The notes below the pieces were generated by a model. It was not told where the DNA came from. It saw only the letters and a list, made by a program, of their open reading frames with translations, and did not search any database. Below, one piece after another: positions 20,111-31,656 of a DNA stretch of 64,000 bases. The stretch is taken from NCBI RefSeq assembly GCF_900111865.1, contig NZ_FOJS01000001.1, forward strand, positions 186,001 to 250,000, given 5' to 3'. The stretch's first letter is position 1; every line of letters starts with the position of its first letter. The translations under genes and the position numbers were made by a program. Source of the stretch: Parageobacillus thermantarcticus (GTDB taxonomy: Bacteria; Bacillota; Bacilli; Bacillales; Anoxybacillaceae).

Positions 20111-21526
20111 TTAATGGACCGGCTCTTTCTGTAATTTTCGAACATCGACAAAATGTCCATAAATAGCGGCAGCAGCAGCCATCGCCGGGCTCACTAAATG
20201 CGTTCTTGCCCCTTTTCCTTGTCGGCCTTCAAAATTTCGGTTCGATGTGGAAGCGCAATGTTCTCCTTCCGGGATAATGTCCGGATTCATTCCTAAACAT
20301 GCGCTACAGCCGGAATCGCGCCATTCGAATCCCGCATCGATAAAAATTTGCGCTAATCCTTCTTCTTCCGCTTGTTTTTTCACTTGTTGCGATCCCGGAA
20401 CAACAAGCGCACGCACGCCTTTTGCCACTTTCTTTCCTTTAACAATCTTCGCGGCTTCGCGCAAGTCGCTAATGCGGGAGTTCGTGCAAGAACCGATGAA
20501 CACGTGCTGCACTGGAATTTCCGTAATCGGCGTGCTAGGTTTCAAGCCCATATATTCCAAAGCGCGCCGTACCGCCTTTTGTTCTGTTTCGCTCGAAAAA
20601 TCTTCTGGATGCGGCACCGTTCCATCAACAGAAGTGCTCATCGCTGGATTCGTTCCCCATGTCACCATTGGCGCAATCGTCGACGCATCAATTTCAATCG
20701 TTTTATCGTATTCCGCCCCTTCGTCTGTGGCAAGTGCACGCCAGCGTTCTACCGCTTTTTCAAACTCTTCTCCTTTTGGCGCGTATTTGCGGCCTCGCAA
20801 ATAGGCAAATGTCGTCTCATCCGGACTCACTAAGCCGGCACGAGCGCCCGCTTCAATCGACATATTGCAAATCGTCATTCTTTCTTCCATCGACATATTG
20901 CGAATGACTTCGCCAGTAAATTCGATAATATATCCGGTGCCGACATCGACTCCGTAACGCCCGATAATCGCCAAAATTACGTCTTTCGCCGTAACTCCTT
21001 CTCCCAATTTGCCATCGATGCGGATTTGCAGCGTTTTTGGTTTATGCTGCCATAGCGTCTGCGTCGCAAGCACGTGTTCCACTTCGCTCGTTCCAATTCC
21101 AAACGCGAGCGCGCCAAATGCGCCATGTGTCGACGTATGGCTGTCTCCGCAAACAATCGTTTTTCCCGGTTGTGTTAAGCCAAGCTCTGGGCCGATCACG
21201 TGGACGATTCCTTGTTCTTCGCTATGCAAATCAGCTAGCGGAATCGAAAACTCCCGGCAGTTTCGCTCCAATGCCGAAATTTGATTTCTCGCTACTTCGT
21301 CTTCAATCACAAAACGGTTCACTGTCGGAACGTTATGATCCATCGTCGCGAATGTTAAATCAGGGCGGCGCACTTTCCGCCCTTTTTGCCGCAATCCTTC
21401 AAACGCTTGCGGAGAGGTGACTTCGTGCACTAAATGCAAATCGATATAAAGCAAATCTGGTTTTCCATCTTCGCGATATACGACATGATTTTCCCAAATT
21501 TTTTCAATAATCGTTTTCGGTTTCAC
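20111..21526 (-). CDS. leuC: 3-isopropylmalate dehydratase, large subunit
   Basis: Aconitase-superfamily subunit that carries the [4Fe-4S] cluster of isopropylmalate isomerase. Cluster ligands are visible in [13 protein letters not shown] and [23 protein letters not shown] is the other family signature. A GTG at 21535 starts the open frame but is part of the ribosome binding site GAGAGGTG; the GTG at 21526 (471 aa) fits the family start [11 protein letters not shown] better. Confidence 0.96.
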   Translation of the reverse strand: MKPKTIIEKIWENHVVYREDGKPDLLYIDLHLVHEVTSPQAFEGLRQKGRKVRRPDLTFATMDHNVPTVNRFVIEDEVARNQISALERNCREFSIPLADLHSEEQGIVHVIGPELGLTQPGKTIVCGDSHTSTHGAFGALAFGIGTSEVEHVLATQTLWQHKPKTLQIRIDGKLGEGVTAKDVILAIIGRYGVDVGTGYIIEFTGEVIRNMSMEERMTICNMSIEAGARAGLVSPDETTFAYLRGRKYAPKGEEFEKAVERWRALATDEGAEYDKTIEIDASTIAPMVTWGTNPAMSTSVDGTVPHPEDFSSETEQKAVRRALEYMGLKPSTPITEIPVQHVFIGSCTNSRISDLREAAKIVKGKKVAKGVRALVVPGSQQVKKQAEEEGLAQIFIDAGFEWRDSGCSACLGMNPDIIPEGEHCASTSNRNFEGRQGKGARTHLVSPAMAAAAAIYGHFVDVRKLQKEPVH

Positions 21527-21550
21527 TGCTTTCACCTCTCATTCTTTTTA

Positions 21551-22666
21551 TTATGCGTAAACAGTCATAATGTGAGAAATGGCTTCATTATCTAAAATCG
21601 CCGCTTTAATTTCGTTTACCATTTCATCGGTGGAAACGGCCCGTTGCCCTTTTTGGGCAATATCAGCCGTTCGCAATCCAGCCGCCAATACGTGCTGAAC
21701 CGCTTTTTCAATCGTATCCGCCTCTTTTGAAAGCCCAAAGGATAGGCGAAGCATCATCGCCGCCGATAAAATTGCCGCAATCGGATTTGCTTTATTTTGT
21801 CCTGCGATATCTGGAGCGGATCCGTGGATCGGTTCATATAAACTAGGACCTGATGTTGATAAACTCGCCGATGGCAACATGCCGAGGGATCCCGTCAACA
21901 TCGACGCTTCATCGCTTAAAATGTCGCCAAACATGTTTTCCGTCACAATCACATCAAATTGTTGCGGAGAGCGAATTAGCTGCATCGCCGCATTATCGAC
22001 GAGCATATGCTCAAGCGTCACATCTGGAAAATCTTGCGCAATTTCTTCGGCAATTTCCCGCCACATTCTGCTCGATTCGAGCACATTCGCTTTATCGACA
22101 GACGTCACTTTTTTCTTCCGTTTGCGCGCAAGTTCAAACGCCGCTTTCACAATTCGCTTAATTTCTTCCTTTTTATATAGAAGCGTATCTACCGCTTTTT
22201 CTTCCCCGTTTTCCACCATCCGTCCGCTCGGTTTTCCAAAATATAGCCCTCCTGTCAACTCGCGAACGATTAGCAAATCGACCCCTTGGATGACTTCCTC
22301 TTTTAACGGAGAAGATTCCGTTAAACTGTCGTAAAATTTTACCGGCCGCAAATTGGCAAACAAATTCATCTCTTTGCGAATTTGCAACAACCCCTTTTCC
22401 GGGCGCAAATGCGCAGGATTGCGGTCCCATTTCGGACCGCCGACCGCCCCAAGCAACACCGCATCGCTTTCGCGGCAGATGGCAAGCGTTTCATCGGGAA
22501 GCGGCGTTCCTTTTTGGTCAATCGCCTCTCCGCCAATAAGCCCGTATTTGAACGCAAACTGATGTCCAAACCGCGTTCCGATCGCTTTTAAAATCTCCAC
22601 AGCTCCGCTCGTCACTTCTTTTCCGATTCCATCACCCGGCAACACAGCAATCTGATAGCTTCCCAT
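21551..22666 (-). CDS. leuB: 3-isopropylmalate dehydrogenase
   Basis: NAD-dependent oxidative decarboxylation of 3-isopropylmalate in leucine synthesis. The N-terminus [13 protein letters not shown], the arginines of [11 protein letters not shown] and [11 protein letters not shown], and the dehydrogenase signature [19 protein letters not shown] are intact. The open frame reaches 22726, but GGAGGGAAACGGC precedes the ATG at 22666, giving 371 aa. Confidence 0.97.
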   Translation of the reverse strand: MGSYQIAVLPGDGIGKEVTSGAVEILKAIGTRFGHQFAFKYGLIGGEAIDQKGTPLPDETLAICRESDAVLLGAVGGPKWDRNPAHLRPEKGLLQIRKEMNLFANLRPVKFYDSLTESSPLKEEVIQGVDLLIVRELTGGLYFGKPSGRMVENGEEKAVDTLLYKKEEIKRIVKAAFELARKRKKKVTSVDKANVLESSRMWREIAEEIAQDFPDVTLEHMLVDNAAMQLIRSPQQFDVIVTENMFGDILSDEASMLTGSLGMLPSASLSTSGPSLYEPIHGSAPDIAGQNKANPIAAILSAAMMLRLSFGLSKEADTIEKAVQHVLAAGLRTADIAQKGQRAVSTDEMVNEIKAAILDNEAISHIMTVYA

Positions 22667-22682
22667 GCCGTTTCCCTCCGTT

Positions 22683-25269
<2,587 letters not shown>

Positions 25270-25788
25270 TTAGATAATGAAAGCAGTTTTATGCATAGCG
25301 GCTGTTTTTTGGGAGCCGCGTGTAAACGCTGTTGTTCCTGTTCTTGCCACTTCTTTAATTCCGTAAGGTCGCAATAACTCAATGAGCGCTTCGACTTTTT
25401 CGGATTCGCCCGTTACTTGAATAACGAGGCTGTCTTTGCTTACATCGACAACGGAAGCACGGAACGGCTCAATGAGCGTATAAATCTCTTGGCGAAGCGC
25501 CGGCGTCACCGACACTTTCACGAGCGCCAACTCTCGCGCGACAATCGCCTGATCGGTAATATCGCTAACTTTGAGCACGTCAATTTGCTTGTTTAGCTGT
25601 TTAATAATTTGCTCTGCCGTCCGCTCATCTTCGACGTTGACAACAAACGTCATCCGGGAAATTCCTTCTACTTCCGTATGCCCTACCGTAATGCTTTCGA
25701 TGTTGTAATGCCGCTTCGTAAATAACCCGGTAATGCGGTTGAGAACACCGGGACGGTTGTTGACGGTCATTGTGATAATTCTTCGCAC
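25270..25788 (-). CDS. ilvN: Acetolactate synthase, small regulatory subunit
   Basis: Regulatory partner of IlvB. An N-terminal ACT domain ([20 protein letters not shown]) binds branched-chain amino acids for feedback control, and the C-terminal half activates the catalytic subunit. Length is 172 aa. Starts at a GTG (25788) inside the 3' end of ilvB, 22-bp overlap, with GGGGGTG as ribosome binding site. Confidence 0.96.
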   Translation of the reverse strand: MRRIITMTVNNRPGVLNRITGLFTKRHYNIESITVGHTEVEGISRMTFVVNVEDERTAEQIIKQLNKQIDVLKVSDITDQAIVARELALVKVSVTPALRQEIYTLIEPFRASVVDVSKDSLVIQVTGESEKVEALIELLRPYGIKEVARTGTTAFTRGSQKTAAMHKTAFII

Positions 25789-27500
25789 GCTTTCACCCCC
25801 ACCATTTCATGCAATCCTTTTCCAGGTGCAACCATTGGATAGACATTTTCATCCGCCTTGACGTGGAAATCAAGCAAAACCGGACCGTCGATCGCAAATG
25901 CTTTCTTCAGCACTTCCATTGCTTCCGCCTCTGTTTTCGCTCGGAAGCCCGGCATATTGTACGCTTCTGCTAGCTTTACAAAATCCGGCTGATTTGGAAT
26001 GAGAGAATGAGAATATCGTTTTTCGTAAAACAGTTCTTGCCATTGGCGAACCATGCCGAGCGCTTGATTATTGATGATGACCACTTTAATTGGCAGCCGC
26101 AATTCTTGAATAACCGCTAACTCTTGGAATGTCATTTGAAAACCGCCGTCACCGACAATGGATACGACCGTAGCGTTTCTATCGGCAAGTTGCGCACCGA
26201 TCGCCGCCGGAAGGCCAAATCCCATCGTTCCGAGCCCGCCGGAAGTCACCCAGCGATGCGGTTTATTAAACTTGTAGTATTGCGCCGCCCACATTTGATG
26301 TTGCCCGACATCCGTTGTAATAATCGCGTCTCCATTCGTTAGTTCATAAATCATTTCGATCAGTTTTTGCGGCTTAATCGTTTGCGCGTCATCTTCGTAA
26401 TACAGTGGAAAGCGCCGTTTCCACTCGTTTAACTGGTCAAGCCATGCCGTTGTGTCCGCCGGTTTTCCTTGTTGATGAATCAATTCTTGCAAGGCCGCTT
26501 TCGCATCACTGACGATCGGAATTTTCGTCGGCACGTTTTTCCCAATTTCCGCTGGATCAATATCAATGTGTGCGACCGTCGCTTTTGGCGCAAAGTATTT
26601 TAAATTTCCCGTAACGCGGTCATCGAACCGTGCCCCAATGTTAATGAGCAAATCGCATTCATATAGCGCCATATTTGCTGTATACGTGCCGTGCATGCCA
26701 GCCATCCCCAAAAACAGTGGGTGATCAGCTGGAAATCCACCTAAGCCTAATAGCGTATGAACAACCGGAATATTTTGCTGTTCGGCATATTGCCTCAATT
26801 CATTTGAAGCGTTCGCATGTAATACGCCTGCTCCTGCTAAAATGACAGGTTTTTTCGATTGGCTAACCGCCTCAACAAGACGGCGAATTTGCAAATGGTT
26901 TGGCTGTGTCGTCGGTTGATATCCTGGTAAATGGACCTCTTGTTCGTAATCAAATTCCCCTTCGGCTGTGGTAATATTTTTTGGGATATCGATCAACACA
27001 GGACCTGGTCTTCCTGTCGTAGCGATATGAAACGCTTCTTTAATGATTTTCGGAAGTTCGCTTATATCCCGAACTTGGTAATTATATTTCGTGATTGGCA
27101 TCGTAATTCCGAGAACATCCGCCTCTTGAAACGCATCGGAACCGATGACGCTCGTTGCAACTTGGCCGGTAAATACGACGAGCGGCAGCGAATCCATCAT
27201 TGCATCCGTCAACCCTGTCACAATGTTTGTCGCTCCAGGTCCTGACGTCGCAATCACAACGCCCGGTTTTCCAGAAATGCGCGCATACCCTTCCGCCGCA
27301 TGAATCGCTCCTTGTTCATGCCGCGTTAATACGTGAAATACTCCCGATTGATACAACTTATCGTAAAGCGGCAATACCGCTCCGCCCGGATATCCAAAAA
27401 TGACTTCTACATTTTCCGACTTTAACGCTTCAATGAGCATTAACGCTCCGCTCATTTTTGTTTTTTCAAACGTTTTTTCCTCCACTTTCATCCTCGACAT
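25767..27500 (-). CDS. ilvB: Acetolactate synthase, large catalytic subunit
   Basis: Thiamine-diphosphate enzyme that condenses pyruvate to acetolactate. N-terminal PYR domain with the catalytic glutamate region ([35 protein letters not shown]), central FAD-binding domain, and C-terminal ThDP motif starting [14 protein letters not shown] and ending in [11 protein letters not shown]. Length is 577 aa. The ATG at 27500 follows GAGGAGG. First gene of ilvBNC-leuABCD, controlled by a leucine T-box. Confidence 0.97.
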   Translation of the reverse strand: MSRMKVEEKTFEKTKMSGALMLIEALKSENVEVIFGYPGGAVLPLYDKLYQSGVFHVLTRHEQGAIHAAEGYARISGKPGVVIATSGPGATNIVTGLTDAMMDSLPLVVFTGQVATSVIGSDAFQEADVLGITMPITKYNYQVRDISELPKIIKEAFHIATTGRPGPVLIDIPKNITTAEGEFDYEQEVHLPGYQPTTQPNHLQIRRLVEAVSQSKKPVILAGAGVLHANASNELRQYAEQQNIPVVHTLLGLGGFPADHPLFLGMAGMHGTYTANMALYECDLLINIGARFDDRVTGNLKYFAPKATVAHIDIDPAEIGKNVPTKIPIVSDAKAALQELIHQQGKPADTTAWLDQLNEWKRRFPLYYEDDAQTIKPQKLIEMIYELTNGDAIITTDVGQHQMWAAQYYKFNKPHRWVTSGGLGTMGFGLPAAIGAQLADRNATVVSIVGDGGFQMTFQELAVIQELRLPIKVVIINNQALGMVRQWQELFYEKRYSHSLIPNQPDFVKLAEAYNMPGFRAKTEAEAMEVLKKAFAIDGPVLLDFHVKADENVYPMVAPGKGLHEMVGVKACEELSQ

Positions 27501-27532
27501 TTTCCATCCTCCTCGCGTTTTTCATCACTATG

Positions 27533-27591
27533 AAAAAAACCTTTTCACCCACGATGACCTACTTTGCTTCGGTCAAAGGGGCGAAAAGGTT
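27533..27591 (-). terminator. Attenuator terminator of the ilvB T-box
   Basis: GAACCTTTTC (minus strand, ending at 27583) pairs with GAAAAGGTT (27538-27546) and is followed by TTTTTTC. The stem is interrupted by a large loop containing secondary pairing. Confidence 0.85.
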
Positions 27592-27840
27592 CACTTTCCG
27601 CGGTACCACCCTTCTTCGTGGCCATAAGGCCACCTCATGAGCGATCGGCAAATCGACCAATCGCTCTTTTTAGTAACGAGTGAAGCAAGCGCGCACTCCA
27701 CCCGTCCAGCCCTACTAGTTGCATAACGTTCGGGCTGGCGCTCAGAGGTGAGTTCATCAAGCGGCAGCATCACCGGTTTCCAGCTACCCCGGCTCTCTGT
27801 GGATGCTGTCCCCGCTGACTACTTATCCTCTTCATCGCTT
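27533..27840 (-). ncRNA. T-box leader of the ilv-leu operon (specifier CUC, leucine)
   Basis: The conserved T-box GGTGGTACCGCGG is at 27598-27610 (minus strand). Upstream are AGAGGATAAGTAG (a stem I AGTA-type motif), AGAGAGCCGGGGTAGCTGG, and the specifier-loop context GATGAACTCACCTC, in which CTC (27752-27754) followed by A is the leucine specifier. This matches control of the B. subtilis ilv-leu operon by tRNA-Leu charging. The 5' end is approximate. Confidence 0.95.
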
Positions 27841-27846
27841 TCACGT

Positions 27847-27874
27847 ATTAAAATTTTTGTTGTACATCATCCAA
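27847..27874 (-). promoter_or_regulatory. Candidate promoter of the ilv-leu T-box transcript
   Basis: Minus-strand TTGGAT (27869-27874) and TTTAAT (27847-27852) with a 16-bp spacer. The -35 overlaps the ilvE stop codon, and the start site would fall at the beginning of the T-box leader. Both boxes are imperfect. Confidence 0.45.
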
Positions 27875-28766
27875 CGTTCACGTTTGTTTGATATACTTTT
27901 ACTCCTTCGGAAACAACGCGACGTCTAAATTCTTCAAGCAACCGTTTTGTATGCGGTCCCGGCACTCCTTCACCGATCACGCGCCCATCCACCTTCACAA
28001 CAGCGATCACTTCGGCAGCCGTTCCAGTTAAAAAGACTTCATCAGCGACGTAAACGTCGTGGCGCGTAAATGGTTCTTCTTTTACGACATAACCAAGGTC
28101 TTGCGCGATTTCGATAATAGCTTGACGAGTAATTCCTTCAAGCGCCCCAACGTATCCAGGCGGCGTGTATATTACTTCATCTTTAATGATAAAGACGTTA
28201 TCTCCCGATCCTTCAGCTACGTATCCTTGGTCGTTTAAAATCAACGCTTCGTTTACATTGGCGAGATGTGCTTCAATTTTGACAAGAATGTTGTTTAAAT
28301 AGTTCAGCGACTTCACTTTTGGGCTAAGCACATCCGAACGGTTTCTTCGAGTCGCAACCGTCACCACTTCGATTCCCGTCTCATATAAATGTTTAGGGAA
28401 AAGCGCCAGTGGCTCAACGATAATAACGACTTGCGGTTTTTGGCATTTATATGGATCAAGACCTAAATCGCCGACTCCGCGTGAAACGACAAGGCGGATA
28501 TACGCGTCTTGATATTGGTTTTTTCGTATCGTCTCAACGACATAATTTGTTAATTCTTCTTTTGTATAAGGAATCGTTAACAAAATGGATTTTGCCGAAT
28601 TATAAAGGCGATCCATATGCTCTTTTAATCGGAATACGTTACCGCTATAGACACGAATTCCTTCAAATACGCCATCACCATATAAAAAACCGTGATCGTA
28701 TACCGAAATTTTCGCATCTTCTTTTCGCACAAACTCACCGTTTAAAAAAATCCATTGTTCACTCAA
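27867..28766 (-). CDS. ilvE: Branched-chain amino acid aminotransferase
   Basis: Fold-type IV PLP transaminase that performs the last step of valine, leucine and isoleucine synthesis. The PLP lysine lies in SPKVKSLNYLNNILVKIEA; VYDHGFLYGDGVFEGIR and EGSGDNVFII are family signatures, and 299 aa is the length of the bacterial short IlvE. The frame is open from 28820, but GAGGGGAAC precedes a TTG at 28766, where the family start SEQWIFLNGEF begins. It has its own promoter and lies upstream of the T-box, so leucine attenuation should not act on it. Confidence 0.93.
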   Translation of the reverse strand: MSEQWIFLNGEFVRKEDAKISVYDHGFLYGDGVFEGIRVYSGNVFRLKEHMDRLYNSAKSILLTIPYTKEELTNYVVETIRKNQYQDAYIRLVVSRGVGDLGLDPYKCQKPQVVIIVEPLALFPKHLYETGIEVVTVATRRNRSDVLSPKVKSLNYLNNILVKIEAHLANVNEALILNDQGYVAEGSGDNVFIIKDEVIYTPPGYVGALEGITRQAIIEIAQDLGYVVKEEPFTRHDVYVADEVFLTGTAAEVIAVVKVDGRVIGEGVPGPHTKRLLEEFRRRVVSEGVKVYQTNVNVG

Positions 28767-28851
28767 TTTTGTTCCCCTCTTCCCTGGTAAGTACGAACTG
28801 TTCATTACACTGCTCATCATTGTGTATTTCTGTTTGATTTATTTGAAAATT

Positions 28852-28880
28852 ATAATAATCCTAAAACAAAAGAGAGTCAA
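28852..28880 (-). promoter_or_regulatory. Sigma-A promoter of ilvE
   Basis: Minus-strand TTGACT (28875-28880) and TATTAT (28852-28857) with a 17-bp spacer, about 86 bp before the ilvE start. Confidence 0.72.
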
Positions 28881-28987
28881 TATGGTTTTTTTGAATATTT
28901 CGATTCATTAGACTATTTGTATGCGCTTACATATCGATAGAATCAACGAATTCCCTCAACCAAAAAATTTTTTAGCGTTTGCGGCAC

Positions 28988-29025
28988 AAAAATAAACCCT
29001 CCTTTTCCATTGAAGAAAAGGAGGG
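28988..29025 (-). terminator. Terminator of the tRNA-Arg transcript
   Basis: CCCTCCTTTTC (minus strand, 29015-29025) pairs perfectly with GAAAAGGAGGG (28997-29007) and is followed by TTTATTTTT. It begins five bases after the tRNA 3' end. Confidence 0.92.
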
Positions 29026-29029
29026 ATAA

Positions 29030-29103
29030 CGTCCCAGGAGAGATTCGAACTCCCGACCGACGGCTTAGAAGGCCGCTGCTCTATCCAGCTGAGCTACTGG
29101 GAC
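29030..29103 (-). tRNA. tRNA-Arg (anticodon UCU)
   Basis: A complete cloverleaf on the minus strand: acceptor stem GTCCCAG/CTGGGAC, D arm GCTC...GAGC, anticodon stem GCGGC/GCCGT with loop CTTCTAA (anticodon TCT at 29067-29069), T arm GGGAG TTCGAAT CTCTC, and discriminator G. CCA is not encoded. The gene is followed by an intrinsic terminator and preceded on its transcript by a repeat array that contains copies of its own 5' end. Confidence 0.97.
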
Positions 29104-29134
29104 ATGGTATTATGCATTCTTCTTTTTTTGAATG

Positions 29135-29356
29135 GCTGCCTCTTCCTCTACTAGCTGATTCAAAGAAGCCGGATGCGTCGAGGCAACTCGTAGCATATTC
29201 GATGATGCGTCGCTCGTTGCTCTATCCAGCTGAGCACTGGGACACGACATTTCACGCTAAATCCACAGATTCATTGTCCCTTCCTCTGCTAGTGAATTCA
29301 AAGAAGTAAGATGCGTCGGGACAACTCGAAGTGGATTCATGGAAGTATCGCTCGTC
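29135..29356 (-). repeat. Tandem repeat unit 1 (222 bp) of the tRNA-Arg leader array
   Basis: Nearly identical to the adjacent unit 29357-29579. Each unit contains, in plus-strand order, an 84-bp hairpin module A, a copy of the tRNA-Arg 5' end, a linker of about 32 bp and a hairpin module B. Modules A and B are themselves diverged copies of each other. In unit 1 the stem of A is GCCTC/GAGGC (29138-29142, 29180-29184) and of B GTCCC/GGGAC (29276-29280, 29318-29322). The tRNA copy lacks one base relative to unit 2. Confidence 0.92.
29219..29243 (-). pseudogene. tRNA-Arg 5'-end fragment 1
   Basis: The 25 bp match the first 26 nt of the tRNA-Arg gene (acceptor 5' strand and D arm, GTCCCAG through GAGC) with one base missing. 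No anticodon arm, T arm or acceptor 3' strand follows, so it cannot form a tRNA. Confidence 0.85.
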
Positions 29357-29579
29357 GCTGCCTCTTCCTCTACTAGCTGATTCAAGGAAGCTGGGTGCGT
29401 CGAGGCAACTCGTAGCATATTCGATGATGCGTCGCTCGTTGCTCTATCCAGCTGAGCTACTGGGACACGACATTTCACGCTAAATCCACAGATTCATTGT
29501 CCCTTCCTCTGCTAGTGAATTCAAAGAAGTAAGATGCGTCGGGACAACTCGAAGCGGATTCATGGAAGTATCGCTTGTC
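29357..29579 (-). repeat. Tandem repeat unit 2 (223 bp) of the tRNA-Arg leader array
   Basis: Second copy of the unit described for 29135-29356. Stem pairs: A at 29360-29364/29402-29406 and B at 29499-29503/29541-29545. All enclosed loops are 37 nt. Differences from unit 1 are a handful of substitutions and one extra T in the tRNA copy. Confidence 0.92.
29441..29466 (-). pseudogene. tRNA-Arg 5'-end fragment 2
   Basis: The 26 bp are identical to the 5' end of tRNA-Arg(UCU), then diverge at the anticodon stem into module A of the repeat. It cannot form a tRNA alone. Confidence 0.87.
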
Positions 29580-29662
29580 GCTGTCTCTTCCTCTGCCAGC
29601 TAATTCGAAGCGGTCGGACGCATCGTCGAGACAATTCGCCACCTACTGCGAAGCATCGTTAA
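29580..29662 (-). repeat. Diverged third hairpin module (C) at the promoter end of the array
   Basis: Recognisable copy of the A/B module (TTCCTCTGCCAGCTAATTC aligns with TTCCTCTACTAGCTGATTC). Its stem is GTCTC/GAGAC (29583-29587, 29628-29632), a third sequence that still pairs perfectly; the loop is 40 nt. It carries a stop codon in the frame that is open through A and B. It is the first module transcribed from the promoter at 29692-29720. Confidence 0.8.
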
Positions 29663-29691
29663 GAACTTTGCATCTTTCAAAGACATTCTAT

Positions 29692-29720
29692 ATTATAGAA
29701 AAGTTTTTTAATAAAGTCAA
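29692..29720 (-). promoter_or_regulatory. Near-consensus sigma-A promoter of the repeat array and tRNA-Arg
   Basis: Minus-strand TTGACT (29715-29720), a 17-bp spacer and a perfect TATAAT (29692-29697). It is the best vegetative promoter in the window. No other convincing promoter lies between it and the tRNA, so the tRNA is probably transcribed with a leader of roughly 580 nt. Confidence 0.88.
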
Positions 29721-29721
29721 T

Positions 29722-29749
29722 ATGAGAAAGAGCGGGGAACACCCCGCTC
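29722..29749 (-). terminator. Terminator after ysnB
   Basis: GAGCGGGG (29730-29737) and CCCCGCTC (29742-29749) form a GC-rich stem overlapping the ysnB stop, followed on the minus strand by TTTCTCAT. The T run is short. Confidence 0.6.
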
Positions 29750-30257
29750 ATAAAGTGAATGTTTTCGTGAGAAGGTGCACTTCTTTTCCATCGACTTCGT
29801 AAAATCGAGCCGTTGCTTTTCCGCCTTCTATTTGCAACAGTGCGTACGTTTTTTCTTTTCTCGTTCTTGGCAACAAAATGCTTCCCGGGTTAATAAACAA
29901 AATATCGTCAATCATCTCAACGCCGGCGATATGAGAATGGCCAAAACATACCACCTTTGCCTCTACTTCTTTCGCGCGATAGTAAAGATTCATTAACGAC
30001 ATTTTCACATTATAAAGATGGCCGTGAGTGATAAAAAAACGAATTCCAGCAATTTCTTCGATTCGTTCGTTAGGAAATTGTTTGGCAAAATCGCAATTCC
30101 CGCGCACGATCAAAAAATGCTCAATTTCTTTGTGATCAGGAGACAACTCCGAATCGCCGCAATGAATGAGCGCATCGACTTCATGGCGATGGCGCGCCGC
30201 GATTTCTTCTAATTCTTTCGTTAATCCATGGCTATCACTAATAATTAACGCTCTCAT
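29748..30257 (-). CDS. ysnB: YfcE/YsnB-type metallophosphoesterase
   Basis: Small calcineurin-like phosphoesterase. The metal-binding motifs are ISDSHG (residues 6-11), HCGDSE, RGNCD, THGHLYN and FGHSHIA. Physiological substrate is unknown; E. coli YfcE-type enzymes hydrolyse phosphodiester model compounds. Length is 169 aa. It follows rdgB at a few bases and precedes the tRNA-array promoter; the same order (rph-rdgB-ysnB) occurs in B. subtilis. Confidence 0.9.
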   Translation of the reverse strand: MRALIISDSHGLTKELEEIAARHRHEVDALIHCGDSELSPDHKEIEHFLIVRGNCDFAKQFPNERIEEIAGIRFFITHGHLYNVKMSLMNLYYRAKEVEAKVVCFGHSHIAGVEMIDDILFINPGSILLPRTRKEKTYALLQIEGGKATARFYEVDGKEVHLLTKTFTL

Positions 30258-30263
30258 CTTTCT

Positions 30264-30869
30264 CTACTCCTTACCGTTCATGATTTCGTCCCACTGTTTT
30301 TCCAGTTTCGCCAACGCTTTGGCCCGATGGCTAATTTGATTTTTCTCTTCTTTGGATAATTCCGCCATTGTTTTTCCTTTTTGCGGAACGAAAAAAATCG
30401 GATCGTACCCAAATCCGTTTTCTCCCTTTGGCGCCTCGGTAATGTATCCTTCGCACGTCGCTTCCACGACGGTCGTGCGGCGTCCCGGCGCTGCAACAGC
30501 AAGTGCGCAATGAAAGCGTGCCGTCCGTTTTTCAAACGGAACTCCTTTCAATTCTTCTAATACCTTGGCGATATTTTTTTGGTCGTCCTTTTCTTCTCCG
30601 GCGTAGCGGGCGGAGTACACCCCCGGTCTTCCATGTAAAGCGTCGATCGCTAAACCGGAGTCGTCGGCGATGACGATCGTCTGAAAATAATGAGCCATCG
30701 CCTCCGCTTTTAATATCGCGTTTTCGGCAAACGTGTTGCCCGTTTCCTCGACATCCGGGCAATTCGGAAAGTCTAGAAGCGACTTCACTTCTACTCCTTT
30801 TTTTGTGAGAAGTTCTTGAAACTCCCGTGCTTTTCCAGCGTTTTTCGTTGCGATAATAACTTGTTTCAC
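30264..30869 (-). CDS. rdgB: XTP/dITP pyrophosphatase (RdgB/HAM1 family)
   Basis: House-cleaning enzyme that hydrolyses non-canonical purine triphosphates (dITP, XTP) to monophosphates. Motifs: [13 protein letters not shown] at the N-terminus, [25 protein letters not shown] and [11 protein letters not shown]. Length is 201 aa. Starts with GTG (30869) overlapping the rph stop (GTGA), with a GGGG ribosome binding site in rph. Confidence 0.95.
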   Translation of the reverse strand: MKQVIIATKNAGKAREFQELLTKKGVEVKSLLDFPNCPDVEETGNTFAENAILKAEAMAHYFQTIVIADDSGLAIDALHGRPGVYSARYAGEEKDDQKNIAKVLEELKGVPFEKRTARFHCALAVAAPGRRTTVVEATCEGYITEAPKGENGFGYDPIFFVPQKGKTMAELSKEEKNQISHRAKALAKLEKQWDEIMNGKE

Positions 30870-31636
30870 AATGCATCCCCGCTTTCTTGGCTTCGCTTCA
30901 TGTCAATTTGCGCGGCAAGTTCCCCTAACGTTTTCCGCTGAATGTCGATCAACTGTCGAATTCCGACTTCTGCTGTATCCAACAATTCGTTTAATTGTTC
31001 CCGCGAAAATGTCGCCTCTTCTCCTGTCCCTTGAATTTCAACAAAGCGGCCAGCCCCTGTCATCACAATGTTCATATCGACTTCCGCCCGCGCATCTTCC
31101 GCATAGTTTAAGTCAAGAATGATTCCATGCTCCGGATCGATACCGACAGATGTAGCGGCTAGAAAATCATTTACAGGTAACTCATCGAGTTTGTTTTCTT
31201 CAACCAATTTCGCGAATGCTAACACCATTGCTACGTACGCTCCTGTAATCGATGCTGTCCGCGTCCCTCCATCTGCCTGAATGACATCACAGTCGATCCA
31301 TACCGTTTTCTCGCCTAGTTTGTCCAAATTAACGACAGAACGAAGCGCCCTGCCAATAAGACGCTGGATTTCCATTGTTCGCCCCGATACTTTTCCTTTG
31401 CTAGATTCCCGCACGTTTCGCTGTTCTGTCGCTCGCGGCAGCATCGCATATTCCGCAGTAATCCATCCTTTTCCTCCGCCGCGCATAAACGGCGGCACTT
31501 TATCATCGATACTTGCTGTACAAATCACTTTTGTATCGCCAACTGTAATAAATACCGATCCTTCCGCGTGTTTAATAAAATGTTTTTCCATATGTACAGG
31601 ACGCAGTTGCTTGTTTTCTCTACCATCTACTCTCAT
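30866..31636 (-). CDS. rph: Ribonuclease PH
   Basis: Phosphorolytic 3'-5' exoribonuclease that trims tRNA 3' ends. Family motifs include [49 protein letters not shown] and [19 protein letters not shown]. At 256 aa it is slightly longer than E. coli RPH, as usual for bacilli. The ATG follows AAAGGAGG. The neighbouring tRNA-Arg lacks an encoded CCA and would need 3' processing before CCA addition. Confidence 0.96.
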   Translation of the reverse strand: MRVDGRENKQLRPVHMEKHFIKHAEGSVFITVGDTKVICTASIDDKVPPFMRGGGKGWITAEYAMLPRATEQRNVRESSKGKVSGRTMEIQRLIGRALRSVVNLDKLGEKTVWIDCDVIQADGGTRTASITGAYVAMVLAFAKLVEENKLDELPVNDFLAATSVGIDPEHGIILDLNYAEDARAEVDMNIVMTGAGRFVEIQGTGEEATFSREQLNELLDTAEVGIRQLIDIQRKTLGELAAQIDMKRSQESGDAL

Positions 31637-31656
31637 TCAAAAGCCTCCTTTACCAT

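Noticed and set aside
29010-29309. Plus-strand 99-codon frame with GEIRTPDRRLRRPLLYPAELLGH-like start
   Set aside because: This is the antisense translation of tRNA-Arg and its fragments, a well-known source of false proteins. There is no suitable ribosome binding site.
29135-29662. CRISPR array as an explanation for the repeats
   Set aside because: The repeated units are 222-223 bp, spacers are not unique, the copies diverge by substitution, and no cas gene is in the window.
29135-29662. T-box leader as an explanation for the hairpins upstream of tRNA-Arg
   Set aside because: No GGTGGTACCGCGG T-box, no specifier loop and no attenuator lie before the tRNA; the tRNA-like sequence is a copy of the tRNA itself.
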